Notes under the pieces: generated by a model
Database searches by the model: none
What the model saw: only the letters and a program-made list of their open reading frames with translations
What the model was told of the DNA's origin: nothing
Translations under genes and position numbers: made by a program
Assembly: GCF_040403615.1 (NCBI RefSeq)
Contig: NZ_JBBAKG010000025.1
Span: forward strand, 12,540-76,539
Length of the DNA: 64,000 bases
Reading direction: 5' to 3'
From: Haliscomenobacter sp040403615
Lineage (GTDB): Bacteria; Bacteroidota; Bacteroidia; Chitinophagales; Saprospiraceae
In this document: piece by piece, positions 8,637 to 16,002 of the stretch
Layout of the letters: every line of letters begins with the position of its first letter
How positions within the stretch are numbered: position 1 is the stretch's first letter

Positions 8637-9173
8637 ATGTCTTCCTGGAAAGTTCAACATTCCGAGCCTGGCCCCGACCTCAGTCTCTTCAAAACGCGCT
8701 TCGATCACCTGACCAATCCGCGCAATGGGATTACCCAAAGAATGATCATTCTTGACTCACCAGATGCTGCCAATGTGGTGGCCGTCACCCCCAACCAAGA
8801 ATTGGTGCTGGTTCGCCAATACCGGGTCGGAATCGGTTTTGAGACCCTGGAGTTGCCCGGAGGCATTGTAGACGAAGGCGAAGAACACCACTTTGCCGCC
8901 CAACGCGAATTGCGCGAAGAAACCGGCTACGCCAGCAGCAATTGGAACTTCCTGGGCAGCATTCCCTCCAACCCCGTCTTTATGGATTCCTACATCCACC
9001 ATTGGTTGGCCACAGATTGTGTACCGACCCATGCCCTGGATTTAGATTCAGGTGAAGCCGTTGACATTGAATTGATGCCGCTCGAAGAAGCCTTTCAGTG
9101 CTGGAAATCAGGCTTTTTTCAACACCCTCATACAGTAAATGCCCTATTGTTGTATTTTCGTGACAGGTTTTAA
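8637..9173 (+). CDS. NUDIX hydrolase, ADP-ribose pyrophosphatase-like
   Basis: The 178-residue protein carries a complete Nudix box at about residues 79-101: GIVDEGEE, seven spacer residues, then RELREETGY, matching GX5EX7REUXEEXGU with all metal-binding glutamates. The N-terminal strands (IILDSPDAANVVAVTPNQEL, VRQYRVGIG) are typical of the ADP-ribose pyrophosphatase branch, which cleaves ADP-sugars or related nucleoside diphosphates in the cytoplasm. Exact substrate cannot be assigned from sequence. The gene stands alone, 27 bp before the next start, and may be co-transcribed with the sigma factor gene after it. Confidence 0.88.
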   Translation: MSSWKVQHSEPGPDLSLFKTRFDHLTNPRNGITQRMIILDSPDAANVVAVTPNQELVLVRQYRVGIGFETLELPGGIVDEGEEHHFAAQRELREETGYASSNWNFLGSIPSNPVFMDSYIHHWLATDCVPTHALDLDSGEAVDIELMPLEEAFQCWKSGFFQHPHTVNALLLYFRDRF

Positions 9174-9200
9174 CGTTAAGTTAGGCAGCGCTTTTTGTGT

Positions 9201-9773
9201 ATGTCGGCTCTATTCATCAGACCTGTTAAACTTGTGACGGAAAAAGAAATCATCGAAGGTTGTTTGCGGCAGAAACGAGAATGCCAACAGGAACTTTTCC
9301 GACGTTACGCCGGAAAGATGCTGGTGGTCTGTATGCGGTATGCCCGGCATCAAATGGAAGCAGAAGATGTTGTTCAGGATGCTTTCATCAAAGTCTTCGA
9401 TCATTTGAATCAATTTCAGAACAAAGGCTCCTTTGAGGGCTGGATTCGCCGCATTGTGGTGAATACCGCACTGAAAACCTTTGACCGCAAAAGTTTTACA
9501 CATGAGCAGTATGGCCTGGATGTACGCGAGGATTACTCCGCAGCAGAACCCAGTGTATACGCCCAACTCAGCGAAGAAGAACTATTGGGCCTCATCGCCC
9601 AACTCCCTGATGGTTACCGCATCGTGTTCAACCTGTACGCCATCGAAGGCTACAGCCACGCCGAAGTCGCGGAAATGCTCGGGGTACAAGAGAGTACTTC
9701 GCGGTCGCAATTGGTAAAAGCCCGCAAAATGCTGCAGGCAATGGTCATGGATTTACAAAAAGTTGCCGTATGA
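9201..9773 (+). CDS. ECF-type RNA polymerase sigma factor
   Basis: From the ATG at 9201 the protein has 190 residues; a TTG two codons earlier is possible but less likely. Region 2 covers about residues 20-90 with YARHQMEAEDVVQDAFIKVF and the GWIRRIVVNTAL promoter-melting helix. Region 4 (about 130-185) carries LPDGYRIVFNLYAIEGYSHA and the recognition helix GVQESTSRSQLVKARKML. Family and length are clear. The stop overlaps the ATG of the next gene by 4 bp, so sigma factor and its membrane partner are made together. The partner has a short N-terminal cytoplasmic region and one membrane helix, fitting an anti-sigma role. Confidence 0.93.
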   Translation: MSALFIRPVKLVTEKEIIEGCLRQKRECQQELFRRYAGKMLVVCMRYARHQMEAEDVVQDAFIKVFDHLNQFQNKGSFEGWIRRIVVNTALKTFDRKSFTHEQYGLDVREDYSAAEPSVYAQLSEEELLGLIAQLPDGYRIVFNLYAIEGYSHAEVAEMLGVQESTSRSQLVKARKMLQAMVMDLQKVAV

Positions 9774-11158
9774 GTGAGGGAAATCCCATTGACGCAATTT
9801 TTCGGGATCGACTGCACGACCACAGCATGGAACCGCCCATGCACTTGTGGGGTGCTTTGGAAGCCCGCAGAGCTGCGCAGGTAAAACAAGAGAATCGTCG
9901 AAAATTAGGATTTTGGTTATTGTCCGCCGCACTATTGTTGTGTATCAGCGGAGCTGTGTTGATTTGGCTCACCCAAAAGCCAACTGATTCAGCAGGCAAT
10001 ACTGCTCCAGCACCAACCCAATCGGATGAACCAGTTGCCCAAATTCAAAAATCACCAAGCAATAGTGGGCAGCTTAATGCAGATCTTAAGGGAGTTGAGA
10101 CATCAAGCGCTGCAAACCTTTCTGTGAAAAATCCAGGTTCAAAGGCGGAGTTGCTTGCTGATCAGGAAATCGCCCTCGATAAAAACACCTTTGTAAAACC
10201 TGAAAACAACGCATCCGGTTTTCAGCCGAGATCCAAGTCTGGCCATACACCAGCAGTCAACTCTATTTTAGCGCTGAAACAACCAGCGGCTTCATTGGTT
10301 TCGGACAAAACAGCGGTTTCAACCTACGCCGACCAAAGTACAACCAATCAGGTGATGTCTTCAGCAACGAATGACACGGAAAGCCCTGTTGTCGCAGAAG
10401 ACATCCAACATTTAACTGACTTTTCCTCGATTGATTCCAAAGCATACGCGGTCGTTTATGAGCCTTCTTTGGGTTTGGATGGCGGTCGGCCATTGACTTT
10501 GCCACTGCCCAAAGGCTGGAGGGTTTATGGCGAGTTGTTTGGGGCAGTAGATGTGCCTACCCGCACACTAAAAGCCCGCGAGCCAGAATTTGAAGCTTAT
10601 CGCCAGGCGCGTGAACAATCTGAAATGGTGCAAACTGGGCAACGAATGTCTCTCCGTTTTTCCATGATCTCCATGGACGGTATCGCTGTACGCAGTGGGT
10701 TGAGTTATGGCATTCACCGCGAAACGTTCAACTATCAACAAGTAAAGCAAAACAACCGCTTCCAAACCATCGATATTCCGGTCGTTTTGGGGTATGAGCG
10801 CAACAACGTAGGCAAGTTTACCCTTTCCGCCAATGCGGGGGTTTATGTAAATATGGCTTTCAACCAACACGGTAGCTTCCTCTCGCCTGACCTGAACAAA
10901 GTGCTGGAATTTTCGAGTAATAAGCCCGATGCTTATCCGGCCTTTCGCAACCACCTGGGACTGTCCTGGTATGGCAGCGTAGCCGCCAGTTACCCGATCA
11001 CGCCCCGGCTGCGCCTAGTGATTGAACCTTACGTACTGCGCAATTCCGGCTCTTTTACCGCCAACGATTATGCCATTGATCAACGTTACCAAAACTGGGG
11101 CATCAACATTGGCATCCGCAAAAAAATCAACAAGTACATTTATTTTGTCAAGCCATAA
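9770..11158 (+). CDS. Single-span membrane protein with C-terminal beta-barrel-like domain, likely sigma partner
   Basis: The 462-residue product starts inside the sigma factor stop (ATGA). It has a cytoplasmic N-terminus of about 45 residues (PIDAIFRDRLHDHSMEPP, a segment common at the start of Bacteroidota anti-sigma-type proteins), a membrane helix at about 46-67, a long Ser/Thr/Asn/Gln-rich low-complexity stretch (about 70-235), and a C-terminal region of about 220 residues with alternating amphipathic strands, resembling an outer-membrane beta-barrel (PorT-like). The combination of inner-membrane anchor, flexible spacer and barrel-like end would span the periplasm. Anti-sigma activity is inferred from gene coupling, not from a recognised domain. 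Confidence 0.8.
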   Translation: MSEGNPIDAIFRDRLHDHSMEPPMHLWGALEARRAAQVKQENRRKLGFWLLSAALLLCISGAVLIWLTQKPTDSAGNTAPAPTQSDEPVAQIQKSPSNSGQLNADLKGVETSSAANLSVKNPGSKAELLADQEIALDKNTFVKPENNASGFQPRSKSGHTPAVNSILALKQPAASLVSDKTAVSTYADQSTTNQVMSSATNDTESPVVAEDIQHLTDFSSIDSKAYAVVYEPSLGLDGGRPLTLPLPKGWRVYGELFGAVDVPTRTLKAREPEFEAYRQAREQSEMVQTGQRMSLRFSMISMDGIAVRSGLSYGIHRETFNYQQVKQNNRFQTIDIPVVLGYERNNVGKFTLSANAGVYVNMAFNQHGSFLSPDLNKVLEFSSNKPDAYPAFRNHLGLSWYGSVAASYPITPRLRLVIEPYVLRNSGSFTANDYAIDQRYQNWGINIGIRKKINKYIYFVKP

Positions 11159-11173
11159 AAAAGCAATAGTAGT

Positions 11174-11289
11174 GGGGCAAAAATAAGTGATCATTTTTCC
11201 TGAGCCAGAGGATTAGATAAGACACTTGAAATGAAACGTTTGCTTATCTAATCCTCTGGCAAAATGATCACTTATTTTTTTATCGCCCC
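11174..11289 (-). repeat. Palindromic element, copy A (116 bp)
   Basis: An imperfect palindrome: the left arm GGGGCAAAAATAAGTGATCA (11174-11193) and CCAGAGGATTAGATAAG pair with CTTATCTAATCCTCTGG and the AT-rich right arm ending GCCCC at 11289. The central segment is the reverse complement of the centres of copies B (28512) and C (43793), so this copy is inverted relative to them. It lies 15 bp after the stop of the sigma-partner gene. No coding capacity; no transposase nearby. Confidence 0.88.
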
Positions 11290-11290
11290 A

Positions 11291-11334
11291 TAGACCCAGG
11301 CAGCAATTTAGCAACCACCTGGGTCTATACTTTT
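11291..11334 (+). terminator. Hairpin terminator candidate
   Basis: TAGACCCAGG (11291-11300) pairs perfectly with CCTGGGTCTA (11318-11327), followed by ACTTTT. It directly follows palindromic copy A and may end the sigma/partner transcript. Confidence 0.55.
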
Positions 11335-11413
11335 GAAATGACCACCGCCCACGAATGGATTTGTGGGCACTTAATGATCTGACACGAGTTTTTTCTTCTT
11401 CTTTATGCAGCAT

Positions 11414-11452
11414 GGCCGCCGATTTAGGGAACTGAATCGGCGGCCTTTTTTT
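11414..11452 (+). terminator. Strong intrinsic terminator in a gene-free stretch
   Basis: GGCCGCCGATT (11414-11424), a 10-nt loop, AATCGGCGGCC (11435-11445) and seven T residues. The 80 bp before it hold no ORF but include a smaller hairpin (CCCAC-GTGGG near 11350-11370). Either this is a second terminator for upstream genes, or it ends a short untranslated RNA. The rest of 11335-11560 shows nothing else recognisable. Confidence 0.75.
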
Positions 11453-11560
11453 GTGCAAATGGATAGTAAGTGCTGGAACCTTATTAATTTTAACTTCTAA
11501 TAAAAAAGAGAAACCAAAAGGACTTTTATTTTGTATATTTAAGACATAAAGTATCCAACG

Positions 11561-11782
11561 ATGCAACAAATAGTACTGAATATCAAAGACAACTCTAAGC
11601 GTGAGTTTTTTAGGGAGTTGCTTAAGCAATTGGACTTCGTCGAAGTTGTAAGTGTCAATGAAGAATCTCTTGAGCATCCTGACCTATTTGAAGGGCTAAA
11701 AGCTTCTTTGAATGAAGTAGAAGCTCATCTGAAAGGCGAAATTAAATTGCTAACTGCAAAGAAGTTTTTGGATGAGTTATGA
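11561..11782 (+). CDS. Antitoxin of a type II toxin-antitoxin pair (putative)
   Basis: The 73-residue acidic protein reads MQQIVLNIKDNSKREFFREL at its start and then a helical region ending KLLTAKKFLDEL. The pattern, a short strand followed by long helices, is typical of small antitoxins found next to RelE/ParE toxins in Bacteroidota. It overlaps the downstream toxin gene by 11 bp. It is expected to bind and neutralise the toxin and to repress the pair's promoter. Assignment rests mainly on size, composition and the neighbour. Confidence 0.72.
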   Translation: MQQIVLNIKDNSKREFFRELLKQLDFVEVVSVNEESLEHPDLFEGLKASLNEVEAHLKGEIKLLTAKKFLDEL

Positions 11783-12110
11783 AGTTATAGTCACTGAGAA
11801 TTTCAGGAAGCTGGCTAAATCTTTGGCTAAAAAACACCTTTCCCTAAAGAATGATTTAAGCAACCTGATTGAAAGTTTAGAAAATGAACCGAATCAAGGC
11901 GTTTACCTTGGCAAAGATTGTTACAAAATTCGGATGGCTATTTCTTCAAAAGGAAAGGGTAAAAGCGGAGGAGCAAGAGTGATCACTTGTGTAAAAATAG
12001 TATCGAATTCTGTTTTTATGCTTACCATCTACGATAAGTCAAACACAGATGGTATCACGGAGAAAGCAATTGACGATTTATTAGCAGAGGAAGGACTCTC
12101 AGATGAATGA
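11772..12110 (+). CDS. RelE/ParE-superfamily toxin (putative)
   Basis: This 112-residue protein starts SYEVIVTENFRKLAKSLAKK, the first strand and basic helix typical of RelE/ParE toxins. A second helix pair (LSLKNDLSNLIESLENEPNQ), then the strand GVYLGKDCYKIRMAISSKGK and SGGARVITCVKIVSNSVFML follow. The basic strand RMAISSKGKGKSGGARVI holds the likely catalytic or target-binding Arg/Lys residues. RelE members cut mRNA on ribosomes and ParE members block gyrase; which applies here cannot be told. The gene overlaps the putative antitoxin and ends near a bidirectional terminator. Confidence 0.78.
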   Translation: MSYEVIVTENFRKLAKSLAKKHLSLKNDLSNLIESLENEPNQGVYLGKDCYKIRMAISSKGKGKSGGARVITCVKIVSNSVFMLTIYDKSNTDGITEKAIDDLLAEEGLSDE

Positions 12111-12161
12111 CAAATCTTGATAGATTTTTAGTAATTCACTAATCCACTCTGGAAAGGATGC

Positions 12162-12222
12162 ATTTCCCAGATCAACGTAGACTCCTTTAGTCATTAAAAA
12201 ATTCTACGTTGATCTGGGAAAT
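12162..12222. terminator. Bidirectional hairpin between the toxin gene and rnr
   Basis: A perfect 20-bp arm, ATTTCCCAGATCAACGTAGA (12162-12181), is inverted at 12203-12222, with a 21-nt AT-rich loop. It separates the convergent toxin and RNase R genes and probably terminates both. Confidence 0.7.
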
Positions 12223-12234
12223 CTGCAGGAGAGT

Positions 12235-14415
12235 TTAGGCCTCTCCCTCAACCCAAACCATCTCAATCTGCCGTCTCTGCAAGTTCGTACTCGCAATTCG
12301 GACAAAAATTTCCTGGCCCATGGTGTACTCCTTTTTGCTGTGAGCCCCCCGAATCCGCAAGCGACCTGGGTCAATCTCAAACGGTTCGTTCATGGTTTCG
12401 TAACTCACCATGCCTTCGCAGCGGTTGCCACGTAGCTCGATGAAGATGCCCCGATCTCCGATGCCAGAAATGAACCCAGGGAATACCTCACCCAGGTGTT
12501 TGGACATGAATTCGACCTGTTTGTACTTGATCGATTCGCGTTCAGCGTCCGCGGCTCGGCGTTCCTGTTTGGAGACGTGCTTGCACATTTCCTCCAGTTT
12601 TTCCTTGTTGACGCGGTGGATGGCTTTGAGGTTGTCAAACAAAATCCGGTGCGCCAGTACATCCGAATAACGCCGAATGGGCGAGGTAAAGTGACTGTAA
12701 AAATCAAAAGCCAAACCGTAGTGCCCAATGTTGTCGCTGGAATACTCGGCTTTGGCCATGGTGCGGATGGCAATCGGCCCCAGGATACTCAAGGCTTCAT
12801 TCTCTTCGGCGAGTTGGGCCAGTTTGTTGAAGGATCGCGCAATGTCTTTCGGAGTGGTTACGTTCATTTCTACCCCCATTTGGCGGGCAAAACGCGCCAA
12901 TTCCTCTACCTTATCCGTATTGGGTTCGTCGTGGATGCGGTATACAAACGGAATCTCGGCAGCATCCTGGGTGCCTTTGTTGGACACAAAAGTAGCCACC
13001 TCTTTATTGGCCAGCAACATGAAATCTTCGATCAGCATGTGCGCATCTTTCCGCTCTTTGGTGTATACCTCGAGGGGTGCACCATTCTCATCCAGTCGGA
13101 AGCGGACTTCTTCTGATTCAAAATTGATGGCACCTCTTTTGAAGCGCTCTTTGCGCAGCTTGTGGGCCAGGTTATTGAGAATTTTCAGCTCTTTGGCAAA
13201 ATCGCCTTCGCCAGTATCCAGGCCTTCCTGCGCTTCTTCGTAAGAAAAACGTCGATTGGAGTGGATGGCGGTTTTGCCAAACCAGCGGTCTACAATTTTA
13301 TCTTCATTGTCGAAGGTAAACACCGCCGAGAAAGTCAGTTTGTCTTCGTGTGGGCGCAAGGAACACAACTCGTTGGACAGCTTTTCGGGCAACATTGGAC
13401 AGACCCGATCTACCAGGTAAACGGAAGTCGAACGCGCCAATGCTTCTTTGTCCAGCGCAGTGTTTTCGTGCACGTAATGCGTCACATCGGCAATGTGTAC
13501 CCCAACTTCGAGGTTGCCATTGGGCAAGTACGCAAACGAAAGTGCATCGTCAAAGTCACGGGCATTTTCAGGGTCAATGGTAAAGGTGGGCGTTTCGCGC
13601 ATGTCGCGTCGAATGGCGATCTCTACTTCGGGTATTGCTACGCCCAGTGATTCGGATTCCTCCAATACTTCTGGCGGAAACTCCAGATTGAAGCCATTGT
13701 TGATGAGGATGCCCTTCATCTCTATATCGTGTGATCCAGCTTTGCCCAACACATAAGTCAGCACGCCAATCGGTTGGCGTTGTTGGCCAGTGGTCCAGTT
13801 TTCAATTTTCACCACCACTCGATCCTCGTCTTTTCCGCCCATGGTTTTGGTGGGGTCGACCAGGATTTCCAGCGAAGATGGTGGGTCTGTAACCACCACG
13901 GCATAGCGGGGATAAATCCAAAGCGTACCGACAAAATGCTCGCGGGCACGTTCCAATACTTCCACCACTTCCCCTTCGGGCTTGTTGCGGCCACGGGGCA
14001 CCCAGGCTTTAATCTGTACCTTGTCTCCGTGCAGAGCGGTATTCATGTTTTTTGCCGCCACGAAAATATCATTCTCCTGGCCTTCTACGCTGACATAGCC
14101 TGCACCGGAGCGGGTCATGTCCATGACACCAACCAGTACTTTGCGGTTTTGGCCCAGAGAGGAACTGCTACCAGGGCTGCGCAGTTTGAATTTGTATTCT
14201 TCCAGTTCAACCAGGTAGCCCAATTTCACCAATTCCTGGCAAGCGTGTTGGATGGAGTCTTTGTGGTTGTCGATGCCCAGTTTTTTGACGATCTGCTTGG
14301 GATTCAGTCGCTTTTTGGGGTCTTTTTTAAAAAGGAGCAAAACATCAGTTTGCAATTGTTTTGAGGTCAGCTTGCGGGTGTAACTCCCTCTTCCGGGATC
14401 TTTCTTTTTAGTCAT
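12235..14415 (-). CDS. rnr: Ribonuclease R (3'-5' exoribonuclease, RNB family)
   Basis: The 726-residue protein has the RNase R domain order: N-terminal winged-helix region (about 1-70, with KDPKKRLNPKQIVKKLGI), two cold-shock OB folds (about 75-235), the RNB catalytic domain (about 255-585) with the signature TIDPENARDFDDALSF carrying the metal-binding aspartates, and a C-terminal S1 domain (about 635-720, GFISGIGDRGIFIELRGNRC). It degrades structured RNA processively in the cytoplasm and takes part in rRNA, mRNA and tmRNA quality control. The upstream gene at 14421 lies 5 bp away, so the two form an operon. Length and motifs are normal for the family. Confidence 0.97.
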   Translation of the reverse strand: MTKKKDPGRGSYTRKLTSKQLQTDVLLLFKKDPKKRLNPKQIVKKLGIDNHKDSIQHACQELVKLGYLVELEEYKFKLRSPGSSSSLGQNRKVLVGVMDMTRSGAGYVSVEGQENDIFVAAKNMNTALHGDKVQIKAWVPRGRNKPEGEVVEVLERAREHFVGTLWIYPRYAVVVTDPPSSLEILVDPTKTMGGKDEDRVVVKIENWTTGQQRQPIGVLTYVLGKAGSHDIEMKGILINNGFNLEFPPEVLEESESLGVAIPEVEIAIRRDMRETPTFTIDPENARDFDDALSFAYLPNGNLEVGVHIADVTHYVHENTALDKEALARSTSVYLVDRVCPMLPEKLSNELCSLRPHEDKLTFSAVFTFDNEDKIVDRWFGKTAIHSNRRFSYEEAQEGLDTGEGDFAKELKILNNLAHKLRKERFKRGAINFESEEVRFRLDENGAPLEVYTKERKDAHMLIEDFMLLANKEVATFVSNKGTQDAAEIPFVYRIHDEPNTDKVEELARFARQMGVEMNVTTPKDIARSFNKLAQLAEENEALSILGPIAIRTMAKAEYSSDNIGHYGLAFDFYSHFTSPIRRYSDVLAHRILFDNLKAIHRVNKEKLEEMCKHVSKQERRAADAERESIKYKQVEFMSKHLGEVFPGFISGIGDRGIFIELRGNRCEGMVSYETMNEPFEIDPGRLRIRGAHSKKEYTMGQEIFVRIASTNLQRRQIEMVWVEGEA

Positions 14416-14420
14416 TTTGG

Positions 14421-14918
14421 TTAATGGGTTATAATCTGCCCTTCCGGCAGCAATTCTAGTTTTTGAGTGCGGGTACCGGAAGCGTCATAAAGCGCGTCAG
14501 TTGAAGTTTGTCCTGACATGATCACCATTCCCCAGTCTTCATCGATGGTGGCAATCGATGTCGTCAACGTTTTTCCATCGTAGAAGGTTCCCCCCAACAC
14601 TTTTTTATCAATCAATGCACCATCTTTGGTAAAGGTAACCATGACGTATTGATAATTCATCAATTGAGCGACCCAATACACCACTGCATGAAAATCCAAA
14701 GTATCTGGAATGCGAAAACAAGGCACAAATTCCGTGAATTCGTCTATCTCGTCTTGTTCTTCCAACGGAAACAGGTATTGCTCAATCATGCGTTGAGGAA
14801 AAGGTTCGTTGGTTTGACTGAAAACCCGTTGGGATTCATCTGTAAGCGTAATGGGCAATTTCACCTCCGGAAACTGTGCCAAAAACTCTTTTAAAGAAAT
14901 ATTTAATTCTGCTGCCAT
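14421..14918 (-). CDS. Conserved hypothetical protein upstream of rnr
   Basis: Starting at the ATG at 14918 (MAAELNISLKEFLAQFPEV) gives 165 residues; an upstream start at 14969 would add 17 unlikely residues. No signal peptide or membrane helix is present. The protein has an N-terminal helical part (about 1-45) followed by a strand-rich region ending KLELLPEGQIITH. No family was recognised. The stop lies 5 bp before the rnr start, so it is co-transcribed with RNase R, and a role near RNA turnover or simple promoter sharing are both possible. Confidence 0.78.
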   Translation of the reverse strand: MAAELNISLKEFLAQFPEVKLPITLTDESQRVFSQTNEPFPQRMIEQYLFPLEEQDEIDEFTEFVPCFRIPDTLDFHAVVYWVAQLMNYQYVMVTFTKDGALIDKKVLGGTFYDGKTLTTSIATIDEDWGMVIMSGQTSTDALYDASGTRTQKLELLPEGQIITH

Positions 14919-15038
14919 TTTAAAAATGAAGAATTGTTGATCAAAACAGGAAATAAAACGATTTAACAATTTATCTACAAGCCTTTAATTTTGAACGATT
15001 CTAAATAAAAGCCTGAACTGTAACTTGGTTAGAACACT

Positions 15039-15070
15039 TTTGTGCATCTAGCCTTGAATATATAGCTTTG
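15039..15070 (+). promoter_or_regulatory. Promoter of the sdhCAB operon
   Basis: TTTG (15039-15042), a 20-bp spacer and TAGCTTTG (15063-15070) match the Bacteroidota TTTG-N19/20-TAnnTTTG consensus exactly. Transcription should start near 15077, about 75 nt before the sdhC start. Confidence 0.75.
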
Positions 15071-15151
15071 TAGACGGTTAAACGCAAAACACTTGAGAAA
15101 GTCAATGGTTGTTGTTGCTGCAAAAATAAACAAAACACAAAACGAAAACAC

Positions 15152-15886
15152 ATGAGTTGGCTTACAAACACGCTTTCTCCGGTTGGATTGGGCTGGTTCG
15201 GCGGGTTCTTGACTTCCTCCATCGGTAAAAAGGTACTGATGGCGATCACCGGAATCTTTCTGATCACTTTCTTGCCTGTTCACCTACTTGGCAACTTACA
15301 AATGCTGAATGATGATGGAGGCGAAAGTTTCAATCTTTATGCTCAATTCATGACGCATAACGAAATCATCAAAATTGTTTCCTACTCGCTTTATTTGTCT
15401 ATCGTATTGCACGCCATTCAGGGGCTTTTGTTGTGGAGACAAAATTCCAGTGCGCGTGGACAAAACTACGCTGTAAAAGTTACCCGCGCGGTAGCGACCA
15501 ATGCAAGTGCAGCGACCCGGATGGGCTGGTTGGGTACCATTTTGCTGATTTTCATTTTGTTGCACATGTACCAGTTTTGGCTGCAAATGAAATTGGGCAA
15601 TGTGCCCATGGCCTCTTACGGTGGTGAAGTGGTAAAAGACTTGTATACTCCAGTAATGGTGGCATTTGCCGATCCAATTTTCGTGGCAATCTATGTAATT
15701 TCTATGGTAGCGATTGCTTTCCACCTCTGGCATGGTTTCCAAAGTGCATTCCAGACCCTGGGTTTGAATCACAGCAAATACATGACTTTTATACGCGCAT
15801 TGGGTAAATTTTACGCCGTAATCGTTCCTTTCGGTTTTGCGTTTATACCGGTGTATGTATATGGCGATGCCATGGGATGGTGGTAG
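15152..15886 (+). CDS. sdhC: Succinate dehydrogenase/fumarate reductase cytochrome b subunit
   Basis: The 244-residue membrane protein has about five transmembrane helices (near residues 24-45, 75-95, 128-148, 177-200, 217-238). Conserved histidines (FLPVHLLGN, IVLHAIQG, LLHMYQF, AIAFHLWHGFQ) are suitable ligands for two b-type haems. This matches the cytochrome b558 family found in Bacteroidota, where one larger subunit anchors the flavoprotein and iron-sulfur subunits and passes electrons to menaquinone. It is the first gene of sdhCAB, with sdhA 116 bp downstream. Motifs, length and neighbours agree. Confidence 0.95.
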   Translation: MSWLTNTLSPVGLGWFGGFLTSSIGKKVLMAITGIFLITFLPVHLLGNLQMLNDDGGESFNLYAQFMTHNEIIKIVSYSLYLSIVLHAIQGLLLWRQNSSARGQNYAVKVTRAVATNASAATRMGWLGTILLIFILLHMYQFWLQMKLGNVPMASYGGEVVKDLYTPVMVAFADPIFVAIYVISMVAIAFHLWHGFQSAFQTLGLNHSKYMTFIRALGKFYAVIVPFGFAFIPVYVYGDAMGWW

Positions 15887-15962
15887 GGACAACCCTCGCG
15901 GTTGTCCCGGTCAACCGTAAGGGCGACCGTAAAGGGGTAGGCGACCGTAAAGGATCGCCCCA
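15886..15962. repeat. Palindromic repeat between sdhC and sdhA
   Basis: GGGACAACC-CTCGC-GGTTGTCCC (15886-15908) overlaps the last base of the sdhC stop. It is followed by direct repeats GCGACCGTAAAGG and a second stem, GGGCGA (near 15921) with TCGCCC (near 15955). The core CAACCCTCGCGGTTG recurs with one change in the palindrome at 61034. It may tune sdhC:sdhA stoichiometry or simply be a REP-like insert. Confidence 0.7.
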
Positions 15963-16002
15963 ACAGATAGTCGATATTTTTTTCAAAATAAATTGAATCA
16001 AC

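Noticed and set aside
11213..11677. 154-codon minus-strand ORF across palindrome A and the antitoxin gene
   Set aside because: It runs through the palindrome and a strong terminator and overlaps the toxin-antitoxin pair, so it is not credible.
12496..13650. Long plus-strand ORFs of 162-206 codons inside rnr
   Set aside because: They lie antisense to RNase R, whose motifs are complete; the ORFs show no family features and result from codon bias.
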